Shown one piece after another: positions 57,191-64,000 of a stretch of 64,000 nucleotides of DNA. Under the pieces are notes generated by a model. It did not search any database and was not told the DNA's origin. It saw only the letters and a program-made list of their open reading frames with translations. The stretch is from an uncultured Mediterranea sp. (lineage in GTDB: Bacteria; Bacteroidota; Bacteroidia; Bacteroidales; Bacteroidaceae): assembly GCA_945641355.1 (NCBI GenBank), contig CALZEQ010000009.1, forward strand, positions 1-64,000. The letters are read 5' to 3'. A program made the position numbers and the translations under genes. Position 1 is the stretch's first letter. Every line of letters begins with the position of its first letter.

Positions 57191-57237
57191 AAAAATCAGC
57201 GAAATTCAAAAATATTTTCTCGTTTTCGCTGATTTTT
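57191..57237. promoter_or_regulatory. 14-bp inverted repeat upstream of the ATPase gene
   Basis: AAAAATCAGCGAAA (57191-57204) and TTTCGCTGATTTTT (57224-57237) pair perfectly around a 19-base A+T-rich spacer. It could be an operator or a terminator for susD transcripts. Confidence 0.7.
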
Positions 57238-57271
57238 CAGTCAAAGCTGTGTGAATCTAAACTAAAAATTG

Positions 57272-57279
57272 TACTTTTG
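57272..57279 (+). promoter_or_regulatory. -7 box for the ATPase gene
   Basis: TACTTTTG matches TAnnTTTG 22 bp before the start; no -33 TTG is obvious. Confidence 0.55.
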
Positions 57280-57300
57280 AAGTGCAAAAAACAATGGAGC

Positions 57301-58764
57301 ATGAAGTACCAAAATATCATTGGCAGAGAAGTGGAAATATCCACGCTCGAACGCTTGTACAAATCCAGGAAATCCGAGTTTGTCGCCATCTACGGACGAA
57401 GACGCATCGGTAAGTCATACCTGGTCAGTGAGGTGTATGGCAGTAAGATACTCTTCGCTGCTGTCGGAACATACGTAAAAGACGGGGACAAGAATTACGA
57501 GACGTACAGAAAACTGCAATTGGACCATTTCTACGATTCACTGGTGTTGTCAGGGTTGGATGCCACCACGGTAGAAAGGCCTACATGCTGGCGCGAAGCC
57601 TTCCTGCTTCTGCGCAGGTTGCTTGAAGGCATACGTGCCCGCCGGAAGGTCATTCTTATTGATGAGTTGCCTTGGTTAGCCGGTCCTCAGTCGTCCGAGA
57701 TGATTTCAGAACTTGGCTATTTTTGGAACTCCTGGGCAGATAGCCAGAGAAATATTATTCTGGTGGTATGTGGTTCTGCTACGAGCTGGATGCTTGATAA
57801 TGTCATACGCGATTATGGAGGTCTGCACGGACGACTCACGGAGACCATCAAGCTTGCTCCTTTTACGCTGGCCGAATGCCAGAAGTACTACCGCCGAAAC
57901 GGATTCCGTCTTTCCCGATACGAGATGTGCATCTGCTATATGGCATTGGGAGGAGTCCCCTTTTATCTTGACAAGTTGCGCAACAACCAGACCATCACAG
58001 AAAATATAGATCGTATCTTCTTTGCCGACGAAAAGATACATCAGGAGTTTATGGATGTGTATGCAGGTCTTTATGCCAGTAAGGAACGGTATGTGGATAT
58101 AGTCAAGGTTTTGGGCAGTCAGTTTTATGGTATGACCCAAAGGGAGATTAGTGCAGCCATAGATGTCAAAAGTGGCGGAACGCTGACCAAGTTGCTTGAG
58201 AACCTCATGGAATCAGGCATTATCAGAGCATATCCCCGCTATGGCAAGGAACGTGTAGAGACAGTCTATCAGCTGATAGATTTCTTTTCTTTGTTCTATT
58301 TGCGTTTCGTACAGGGCAAACAGGTAAAGAAGGGAATATGGAATTCCGTTCATGGCACTCCCACTTTCTACACTTGGGCAGGAGATACCTTTGAACTGCT
58401 TTGTATAGAGCATTTGTCTCAAATCCAAGACACCTTGCGCATAGCCTCCATTAGCCGGAATTATTGTTGGAACGGAAAGAGTCCCGACGGGAAAGGGGCT
58501 CAGATTGATTTGCTGCTGGAAAGTAAGGCTGACAGGACAGATTATCTCTGCGAAATGAAGTTTACCGGTGGCAAATATGCCATAACGAAAAACGATGAAG
58601 AAGATTTTCTGAATAAGATAGAGGCTTTCGCAGCAAGTAAGATGCACAATAAGACGCGCAGTATCCAACTGGTGATGATTACGACGATGGGCATCGCCCG
58701 GGGAGAACATGCCAGCATTGTCAATCAATCAGTTGTGTTGGATGATTTATTTGCAGACCGTTGA
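57301..58764 (+). CDS. ATP-binding protein of the ATPase_2/DUF234 family
   Basis: From ATG 57301 the protein has 487 residues; a longer frame from 57178 would run through the 14-bp inverted repeat and the promoter, so is unlikely. An N-terminal P-loop ATPase domain has Walker A YGRRRIGKSY (31-40) and Walker B LIDELPWLAG, a middle winged-helix part, and a C-terminal DUF234 nuclease-like region (PD-(D/E)xK style: AQIDLLLESKADRT and EMKFTGGKYAI). These proteins are common in Bacteroidetes and their function is not established. It lies between two 82-bp direct repeats. Confidence 0.82.
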   Translation: MKYQNIIGREVEISTLERLYKSRKSEFVAIYGRRRIGKSYLVSEVYGSKILFAAVGTYVKDGDKNYETYRKLQLDHFYDSLVLSGLDATTVERPTCWREAFLLLRRLLEGIRARRKVILIDELPWLAGPQSSEMISELGYFWNSWADSQRNIILVVCGSATSWMLDNVIRDYGGLHGRLTETIKLAPFTLAECQKYYRRNGFRLSRYEMCICYMALGGVPFYLDKLRNNQTITENIDRIFFADEKIHQEFMDVYAGLYASKERYVDIVKVLGSQFYGMTQREISAAIDVKSGGTLTKLLENLMESGIIRAYPRYGKERVETVYQLIDFFSLFYLRFVQGKQVKKGIWNSVHGTPTFYTWAGDTFELLCIEHLSQIQDTLRIASISRNYCWNGKSPDGKGAQIDLLLESKADRTDYLCEMKFTGGKYAITKNDEEDFLNKIEAFAASKMHNKTRSIQLVMITTMGIARGEHASIVNQSVVLDDLFADR

Positions 58765-58774
58765 TGACGGACTC

Positions 58775-58856
58775 CCCAACCCGCACGCCTTGCATTCAGT
58801 CCATCAGCATGAAGGGCAGACACGCAGGTCTGCCCTTTCACTTGTCACTCGTAGCT
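58775..58856. repeat. 82-bp direct repeat, copy 2
   Basis: Differs from copy 1 (57083-57164) at two bases. It overlaps no gene. Tandem CTCGTCACT-type motifs follow it. Confidence 0.95.
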
Positions 58857-58888
58857 TGTCGATCGTAGCTCGTCACTCGTAGCCTGGG

Positions 58889-60256
58889 TTATTTCTCCTT
58901 GATCAGGTAGACACAGCAGGCGCCGATAATCAGCATCACGCCCGCCGTCACCAGCATGTTCACCTCGGGAGGCAGGCAACCCTCGGGCGTATACAGGGCC
59001 AGGATGCTGCCGCCCAATGCGGCTGCCACTATCTGCGGGATGCAGATGGTACCGTTGAACAGGCCCAGATACGTACCCATGTGTCCGCCGCTCAGTGCGT
59101 TGGTCAGGATGGTGAAGGGCAGTGCCAGCATGGCAGCCCAGGCGCAACCGATGAGCAGGAAGGAGACGAAGAGCATGTATTGGCTGTGTACGAAGTAGGT
59201 AGAGATGAAGCCGATGCCGCCCAGTACCAGGCTGAGCGAGTAGACCAGCTTGCGGCTCTTGAACATCGGGATGCAGATGGCCCACAGCACAGAGCCGATG
59301 GCCTGTACGGCAAAGAGCACGCCCACCCAGTTGGCGGCCTCCTGGTATTGCAGGCTCTTGGTGTCGAGCACCACCTTGCTGACACCCTCTACCAGGTGCG
59401 TGGTGGTGGGAGCGTCGAATACGTTGGCGGCGATGCTTCCGTTGGTATAGGTCCACATGAACATGAAGGCAAACCAGCAGAAGAACTGTACCAGTCCCAC
59501 CGTCCAGAAGGCTTTGGGTGCCTTCACCAGCAGGCGCAGCATGCTGACTTTCTCCTTCTCCTGTTCGGCCGTGATGCCATGATACTCGGCATACTCGGCA
59601 GGCGGCATCTCCTTCACCTTGACGGACGTATAGATGACGCACCCTATCAGGATGGCGGCGCCGATGTAGAAGGAGAAGATGACCGAGTCGGGGATGACAC
59701 CCTGCGGAGCCGTGTTGCTGATGCCTATCCAGGCGAAGACGAAGGGGAAGAGATAGCCCACCAGGCTGCCGGCATTGCACAGGAAGCTCTGGATGGAGTA
59801 GGCCAGGCCCTTCTGCTTCTCGTTCACCATGTCGCCCACCATCATCTTGAAGGGCTGCATGGCCATGTTGATGGAGGTGTCGAGGAACATCAGCGCGAAG
59901 AGTCCGAAGGTCATGGCCGTGCCGACGGCCATACCGAAACTGCCAGCATTGGGCAGCAGGCACATCACCAGTACGGCAATCAGCGAACCGATGAACAGGT
60001 AGGGGATGCGCCGGCCGAATCGGCACCACGTCTTGTCGCTGGCGGCTCCCACGATGGGCTGTACGATGATGCCGGCCAGCGGGGGCAGAATCCAGAAGTA
60101 GCTGAGGTTGTGCGGGTCGGCACCCAGCGTGGAGAAGATGCGGCTGATGTTGGCACTCTGCAGGGCGTAGGCTATCTGTACGCCGAAAAATCCGAAGCTG
60201 ATGTTCCACAGCTTCCAAAAACTCAAATCGGGTTTCGTTTTCATGGTTTGTTCCAT
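58889..60256 (-). CDS. SLC45-like MFS sugar transporter
   Basis: The 455-residue, 12-helix MFS protein belongs to the GPH/SLC45-like sucrose or maltose transporter type: SFWKLWNISFGFFGVQIAY at the start, ASDKTWCRFGRRIPYLFIG as the loop 2-3 motif, and a long central loop. It likely imports an oligosaccharide or disaccharide. A LacI gene lies 36 bp upstream on the same strand, so sugar and regulator may be linked. A start at 60244 is also possible. Confidence 0.85.
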   Translation of the reverse strand: MEQTMKTKPDLSFWKLWNISFGFFGVQIAYALQSANISRIFSTLGADPHNLSYFWILPPLAGIIVQPIVGAASDKTWCRFGRRIPYLFIGSLIAVLVMCLLPNAGSFGMAVGTAMTFGLFALMFLDTSINMAMQPFKMMVGDMVNEKQKGLAYSIQSFLCNAGSLVGYLFPFVFAWIGISNTAPQGVIPDSVIFSFYIGAAILIGCVIYTSVKVKEMPPAEYAEYHGITAEQEKEKVSMLRLLVKAPKAFWTVGLVQFFCWFAFMFMWTYTNGSIAANVFDAPTTTHLVEGVSKVVLDTKSLQYQEAANWVGVLFAVQAIGSVLWAICIPMFKSRKLVYSLSLVLGGIGFISTYFVHSQYMLFVSFLLIGCAWAAMLALPFTILTNALSGGHMGTYLGLFNGTICIPQIVAAALGGSILALYTPEGCLPPEVNMLVTAGVMLIIGACCVYLIKEK

Positions 60257-60292
60257 TTGTTTTTATTGTACATATTTTCTTTTTCTGATTCC

Positions 60293-61300
60293 TCATTTCG
60301 TCGTCCCTCGGATGACCAGGTTGGTGCGCACTATCTTGTTGCTGCTCTTGGGCGTCTTATCCTCCAGCTTCTCTGTCAGGATGCCGAAGGCACTGCGTCC
60401 CACCTCTTCGCCGTGCTGCTCCACCGTAGTCAGCTTGGGGTCGGTGCTCTGCGCGATGGTACCGTCGGAGAAGCCGCAGATGGAGACCTCCTCGGGTACC
60501 TTTACCCCCACCAGCTTGCAGGCGTAGAGGATGCCCGCCGCCGTATCGTCGTTGATGGCGAAGAATCCGTCGGGCCGGCGGTCGCTCTCCAGCAGGTCGG
60601 GGGTGATGGAGATGGCGCGTTCGCGCGTGTCGCAGGCCAGTATCATCGCATCGTCCACCGGTATCTTGTAGCGTCGCATGGCGTCCAGGTAGCCGTTGCG
60701 GCGGTTTTTGGTGATTTCCAGGTGGGGGGCGGCGCTATAGAAGAGGATGCGCTTGCATCCCGTCTGTATCATGTACTCTACGGCGGCAAACGAGCCGGCA
60801 TAGTCGTCCACCACCACGCGCTCCGTCTGCAGTCCGGTGCAGATGCGGTCGTAGAACACCACGGGGATGTTGTTGTTCAGCAGCTCCTGGTAGTGCCCGT
60901 AGTGCGAAGTCCCCTTGGCCAGCGAGGCGATGACACCGCAGACGCGGGCCGCCAGGAAGGAGTGTACTATCTGTACCTCCTGCTCGTAGCACTCGTTGCT
61001 CTGCGCCACGATGATGTTGTAGCCAGCCTGTGAGGCTGCCTGCTCTATGCCGCTGAGCACGCACGAAAAGAAGTGATGCACCAGCTGGGGGACGATGACA
61101 CCGATGGTGTTCGACCGGCTGGAGCGTAGGTTGACAGCCAGCACATTCGGCTTGTAGTTGTGCTCGCTGGCGTAGGCGTGTATCAGGTCGCGCGTCTCCT
61201 TGCTGATGTCGGGATTGTCTTTCAGGGCTCTCGATACGGTGGAGGGGGAGACGTTGAGCGCACGTGCAATGTCTTTGATGGTGATCTGCGGTTTGTTCAT
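60293..61300 (-). CDS. LacI-family transcriptional regulator
   Basis: The 335-residue regulator has an N-terminal LacI HTH (TIKDIARALNVSPSTVSRALKD, residues 6-27), a hinge helix (KPNVLAVNLRSSRS) and a periplasmic-binding-like sugar domain. It probably controls the downstream MFS gene in response to its sugar. Two LacI-type palindromes lie just upstream (61342-61355 and 61386-61399), which supports autoregulation. Confidence 0.9.
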   Translation of the reverse strand: MNKPQITIKDIARALNVSPSTVSRALKDNPDISKETRDLIHAYASEHNYKPNVLAVNLRSSRSNTIGVIVPQLVHHFFSCVLSGIEQAASQAGYNIIVAQSNECYEQEVQIVHSFLAARVCGVIASLAKGTSHYGHYQELLNNNIPVVFYDRICTGLQTERVVVDDYAGSFAAVEYMIQTGCKRILFYSAAPHLEITKNRRNGYLDAMRRYKIPVDDAMILACDTRERAISITPDLLESDRRPDGFFAINDDTAAGILYACKLVGVKVPEEVSICGFSDGTIAQSTDPKLTTVEQHGEEVGRSAFGILTEKLEDKTPKSSNKIVRTNLVIRGTTK

Positions 61301-61323
61301 AGAGCTTTAAGTGTTTCCGTCTG

Positions 61324-61355
61324 CAAATGTAGCAGAAAGCGGTGAACCGTTTCAC
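61324..61355 (-). promoter_or_regulatory. LacI promoter with overlapping operator-like site
   Basis: Minus-strand TACATTTG (61331-61324) is a perfect -7 box. GTGAACCGTTTCAC (61342-61355), matching its own reverse complement at 12 of 14 positions, covers the -33 region. Confidence 0.6.
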
Positions 61356-61385
61356 TGCTGGGCCCAAGTTTTTTTTCGGTGGTAA

Positions 61386-61399
61386 TGCAAACGTTTGCA
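61386..61399. promoter_or_regulatory. Perfect LacI-family operator palindrome
   Basis: TGCAAACGTTTGCA is a perfect 14-bp palindrome with the central CG typical of LacI-family sites. Confidence 0.85.
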
Positions 61400-61427
61400 A
61401 TCGGTTCCTCTCCGGAAGAAAGAAAAA

Positions 61428-61464
61428 AGCCCGGGCTCCTGCTGTGTGGCATGGAGCCCGGACT
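61428..61464 (-). terminator. Orphan minus-strand terminator
   Basis: AGCCCGGGCTCC (61428-61439) pairs with GGAGCCCGGACT (61453-61464) at 11 of 12 positions, and the minus-strand RNA would end in a U tract (A tract at 61423-61428). No minus-strand gene lies to its right, so it may end a small RNA. A perfect minus -7 box (TATTTTTG, plus-strand 61731-61738) lies about 270 bp further right. Confidence 0.6.
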
Positions 61465-61566
61465 GTTCGCGTGCGTCCCGGCGACCGATTGCATTGTGAC
61501 ATATTGGCCTTGAAGAATTATTTCTGAGGCAATGAATAGACCATATTATATTACGCACACGAGATT

Positions 61567-61662
61567 ATGTCAAAGGGAAAAAATCGAAAGTTCTATAAGC
61601 CCAGTCGTATGATGATGAGCAAAAGAAATGAAGAACTGCTAGATAACTGTTTCAGGCTGTAA
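61567..61662 (+). CDS. Possible 31-residue basic peptide ORF
   Basis: ATG 61567 to TAA 61660-61662 encodes MSKGKNRKFYKPSRMM..., rich in Lys and Arg in the first half. It resembles the start of a longer protein and may be a remnant. No ribosome site or family support it. Confidence 0.25.
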   Translation: MSKGKNRKFYKPSRMMMSKRNEELLDNCFRL

Positions 61663-61774
61663 TATGGCGAAGTTTTGCCATTTGTATATCTATCGTATAT
61701 TTAAATATATATAAAACCGTAAGATAATTACAAAAATAAACAGATTAAACACCATGTAATTCAGATATTATCTG

Positions 61775-61782
61775 TATTTTTG
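61775..61782 (+). promoter_or_regulatory. -7 box for the RloA/RloB operon
   Basis: TATTTTTG matches TAnnTTTG, 36 bp before the first gene. Confidence 0.55.
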
Positions 61783-61817
61783 TATCAACATTACAATAAT
61801 AGACAAAATATCGCAGT

Positions 61818-63098
61818 ATGATACGAGATTTTTGGGTTAAGAATTACCTTTCCATTCGCGATAAGCAGGAGTTAAGTTTTGTTGCCAAGGGGCCATCTTC
61901 GGAACTTGTTACCGAAGTTGCTGATGGGGTATTCTTGTATAAGTTAGGCATCCTCTATGGCTCGAATGCTTCTGGCAAATCGAATATGCTGATTGCCATG
62001 AACGAGGTGTTCCGTTTGTTGGTCATGCCAAAGTCTGATGCGACAGTCGGAATTGGCGGTTGCATTCCCTTTGTGCTCACCCAGGATGAGCCCACGGAAA
62101 TGCACGTGTCATTTTATGCTGTTGGCACCCGATATGACTACGATGTCAAGTTCAACGGCAAGCACATTCTGAGTGAAGCCTTGTACTATTACCCAAATAA
62201 ATCAAAGTCTCTGTTCTATGAGCGCAGTTTTGTGGGTGAGAACGTCCAGGCCGACATCAAGTTTGGAGCAAGTCTCAAACTGCAAGTCAAGACACAGGAA
62301 AGCATACGCGAAAATACGCTGAACAATCACAGTGTGTTGTCCGTTTGTCGAAAAGCAGCTTTGAAAGATGACATAGCTCCATTCAACACGCTTCACGCAT
62401 GGATTATGGATAACTACCACGAGATAGATGGCGATGGAGACAAAGGCATTGTTCAAATCATGAAAGATGCTTACAGCAATCCCAAGAAGCGTAAGTTCTA
62501 TAACACGATGCTTCAGAAGGCTGACTTGAACATTCTGGAGTATCGTCCTATTGTGGAAGACCGCATTGTTCCCCATGAATTCCGCGAACGTATCCAGAAG
62601 GAGAATATCCCAGAGGAAATGAAAGACGTTCTGTTGAAGCCAACCACAGATTCCATCACCTTCTTGAATCATTCCGACAATGGTAACTTTGACATTCCCC
62701 TCAGATGGCAGTCAAAGGGCACTCAGAAGTACATCCACATATTGGATGCCCTGTACGACCTGATAACGAGTCCTCATGTGTACTATCTTGATGAACTGGG
62801 CGAGGATCTGCACAACGACCTGTTGTACTACTATCTCAATGTCTTTATCTTCAACTCCGACAAGTCGCAGCTGATTATCACAAGCCAGGAGACCACCCTT
62901 CTGTCACAGGATATGATTAACGAGAACAGAGGTGTGGTGTGGTTCGTTGAGAAGAACAAGGAGACAGCTTCGTCCGAATATGCCCGTGGCGATTCCTTTG
63001 GCTTGCACAAGAATCTCTCGCTATACAACTCTTATCGCATTGGCCGATTGGGAGCCAAACCAGAACTGGGTAGTATCTTTATAAATCTGGAGGACTGA
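61818..63098 (+). CDS. RloA/AbiLi-like AAA ATPase (candidate anti-phage component)
   Basis: The 426-residue ABC-type ATPase has the split-domain layout of OLD/AAA_15 proteins: Walker A GSNASGKSN at 48-56, a middle insertion with charged helices, an SKGT signature near residue 295 in RWQSKGTQKY, a Walker B region VYYLDELGEDLHNDL, and a TSQETTLLS H-loop-like end. It is one base from the RloB-like gene. This two-gene form is known as AbiL or RloAB and is linked to restriction-modification loci and phage defence. The genes look A+T-rich, as acquired DNA does. Confidence 0.8.
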   Translation: MIRDFWVKNYLSIRDKQELSFVAKGPSSELVTEVADGVFLYKLGILYGSNASGKSNMLIAMNEVFRLLVMPKSDATVGIGGCIPFVLTQDEPTEMHVSFYAVGTRYDYDVKFNGKHILSEALYYYPNKSKSLFYERSFVGENVQADIKFGASLKLQVKTQESIRENTLNNHSVLSVCRKAALKDDIAPFNTLHAWIMDNYHEIDGDGDKGIVQIMKDAYSNPKKRKFYNTMLQKADLNILEYRPIVEDRIVPHEFRERIQKENIPEEMKDVLLKPTTDSITFLNHSDNGNFDIPLRWQSKGTQKYIHILDALYDLITSPHVYYLDELGEDLHNDLLYYYLNVFIFNSDKSQLIITSQETTLLSQDMINENRGVVWFVEKNKETASSEYARGDSFGLHKNLSLYNSYRIGRLGAKPELGSIFINLED

Positions 63099-63099
63099 T

Positions 63100-63705
63100 A
63101 TGGGAAAGCTACGACAGACAGCACTCATCCTGGGTGAAGGACCAACTGAATTCTTCTATTTCAAGTCCCTATGCGACGTGTTCAAGCGTCTGACCATCAA
63201 GCCAGACTATCCGAAGCATACCAACATCAAGGAACTGGATGCAAAGATAGCAGAGGGTATAGCTATGGGCTACAACCATATCTTCTGCATTATCGACATG
63301 GACACAAAGGACAAGGAGCCGGAGCGTTCACAATATCAGAAGTTAAAGGCAAAGTATGCTAAGCCCATCGACAAACCCAAGAAAGGCATCTACTGCGAGG
63401 TGGAGTTCTTCGAGACGCACCGTTGTACCGAGTTGTTCTTCCTCTACTATTTCCGTTACACCTCACGTCCATACGAAACACAAGAGCCTTTGCTCAAAGA
63501 ACTAAACCAATGTGTAGAGTATCGGAAAGCGATAGAGTTCTTCATCAAGACCAAAGGACTTCACGGCTACTTTGAACGCAATGGAGGTAGTCTGTATAAT
63601 GCTATAACCAATGCCAATCGGTCTGTGGATGAGAAGTTGAAGCGTGACAGAGATTATACCTACTCGGAGTTAGGACGATTGATGAAAATAATAGAATCTT
63701 TATAA
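63100..63705 (+). CDS. RloB/AbiLii-like Toprim-fold protein
   Basis: The 201-residue protein resembles RloB: an early LGEGPTEFFYFKSL with E13 or E17, and IIDMDTKD with D66 and D68, the acidic E...DxD metal site of Toprim-type nucleases. Paired with the ATPase encoded one base upstream, it would be the effector of an AbiL/RloAB-type system. It resembles the ATPase-plus-Toprim logic of Gabija and PARIS. Its activity is inferred. Confidence 0.78.
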   Translation: MGKLRQTALILGEGPTEFFYFKSLCDVFKRLTIKPDYPKHTNIKELDAKIAEGIAMGYNHIFCIIDMDTKDKEPERSQYQKLKAKYAKPIDKPKKGIYCEVEFFETHRCTELFFLYYFRYTSRPYETQEPLLKELNQCVEYRKAIEFFIKTKGLHGYFERNGGSLYNAITNANRSVDEKLKRDRDYTYSELGRLMKIIESL

Positions 63706-63941
63706 AAATATTTCTCCCGCCTTAACAAGACTGTTCAATCACGGGATGTTTGAAGAAATAGAATAAACGGCATATCTCTTGCTACCTTGTATCTTATTTG
63801 TAAATTTGCTACGGATATATATTCTTTCGAAGGTAGTTAAATCTGGTTAATGCCATCGGTCATCCGTCTATGTATGACGCAATATTGCTACTTTTGCCTG
63901 CGTTTGACGGCTGACGTCAAGTGCGGAAAGAATGGAAGAAT
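63706..63941. other. Intergenic region before cysK
   Basis: No gene seen. It contains the cysK -7 box at 63889-63896. Confidence 0.5.
63889..63896 (+). promoter_or_regulatory. -7 box for cysK
   Basis: TACTTTTG matches TAnnTTTG, 46 bp before the start. Confidence 0.55.
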
Positions 63942-64000
63942 ATGACAAGAATTGCAAATAACCTGACTGAACTGATCGGACATACTCCGATGATGGAACT
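63942..64000 (+). CDS. cysK: Cysteine synthase A, N-terminus only (cut by the window end)
   Basis: ATG 63942 begins MTRIANNLTELIGHTPMME, the opening of O-acetylserine sulfhydrylases, which make cysteine from O-acetylserine and sulfide with PLP. The LIGHTPM segment is the family's substrate-loop start. Only 19 complete codons are in the window, so the assignment rests on this motif. Confidence 0.75.
   Translation, partial: MTRIANNLTELIGHTPMME

Larger units (their letters stand above)
61465..61817. other. Intergenic region between lacI terminator and the RloA-like gene
   Basis: Very A+T-rich after 61670. It holds a possible 31-codon ORF (61567-61662), the plus promoter at 61775-61782 and a possible minus promoter near 61731. 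No other gene was seen. Confidence 0.5.

Noticed and set aside
57178..57300. An N-terminal extension of the ATPase gene
   Set aside because: It would translate through the 14-bp inverted repeat and the -7 box, and conserved sequence begins at MKYQNIIGRE.
59081..61033. A 650-codon plus-strand frame across the SLC45 and lacI genes
   Set aside because: It crosses two genes with well-known motifs on the other strand and has a biased, non-domain composition.

Overview
The window looks like a chromosomal segment of a gut Bacteroidales, most likely Bacteroides or Phocaeicola. Evidence: a SusC/SusD pair beside a hybrid two-component regulator and a GH32 enzyme, many short lipoprotein signals, a smalltalk micro-protein, a DUF4492-cydA-cydB cluster, an SDR-type threonine dehydrogenase, and repeated TAnnTTTG -7 boxes with almost no Shine-Dalgarno sequences. 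No tRNA, rRNA, CRISPR array, integrase or transposase was seen. All family names come from reading motifs, not from database searches.

Layout. Bases 1-4.9 kb are A+T-richer accessory DNA: a DUF1232 membrane protein, a decayed small lipoprotein, a secreted protein with DnaJ-like Cys motifs, an HD + polynucleotide-kinase-like fusion, and a WG-repeat membrane protein with a small neighbour. Bases 4.9-11.6 kb hold divergent kbl/tdh (threonine to glycine), then a DUF4348 lipoprotein, murB, a PhnP-like hydrolase and a DUF3352-like protein. Bases 11.6-23 kb hold a large GH140-like/DUF1593 fusion, a GtrB-like glycosyltransferase, ogt, ResB and CcsA with a tri-heme cytochrome c peroxidase, hisS, a micro-protein and a GH43 enzyme. 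Bases 23-30 kb hold groES-groEL, a CbpA-like co-chaperone and etfB-etfA-acyl-CoA dehydrogenase. Bases 30-44.5 kb hold a double transglutaminase-like lipoprotein, padR-pspC, a smalltalk protein, a MITE-like element, DUF4492-cydA-cydB, an acyl-CoA synthetase, a K+/H+ antiporter and an NtrB/NtrC-type pair.

Bases 45-57 kb are a compact fructan utilisation locus. Fructokinase, MFS transporter and GH32 exo-fructosidase lie on the minus strand; the periplasmic-sensor HTCS and SusC/SusD lie on the plus strand. Predicted flow: SusCD imports fructo-oligosaccharides, GH32 releases fructose in the periplasm, MFS imports it and fructokinase phosphorylates it, while the HTCS senses fructose and activates the locus. 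No surface endo-fructanase is present. Bases 57-58.9 kb carry a DUF234-type ATPase gene between two 82-bp direct repeats. Then come an SLC45-like sugar transporter with a LacI regulator, a RloA/RloB (AbiL-like) candidate anti-phage operon in A+T-rich DNA, and the first codons of cysK.

The intergenic DNA is unusually structured: REP-like GGGGCGGAA palindromes, tandem arrays with periods of 64, 22, 11 and 8 bp, a 147-bp MITE-like element, and a large dyad immediately upstream of the susC promoter.
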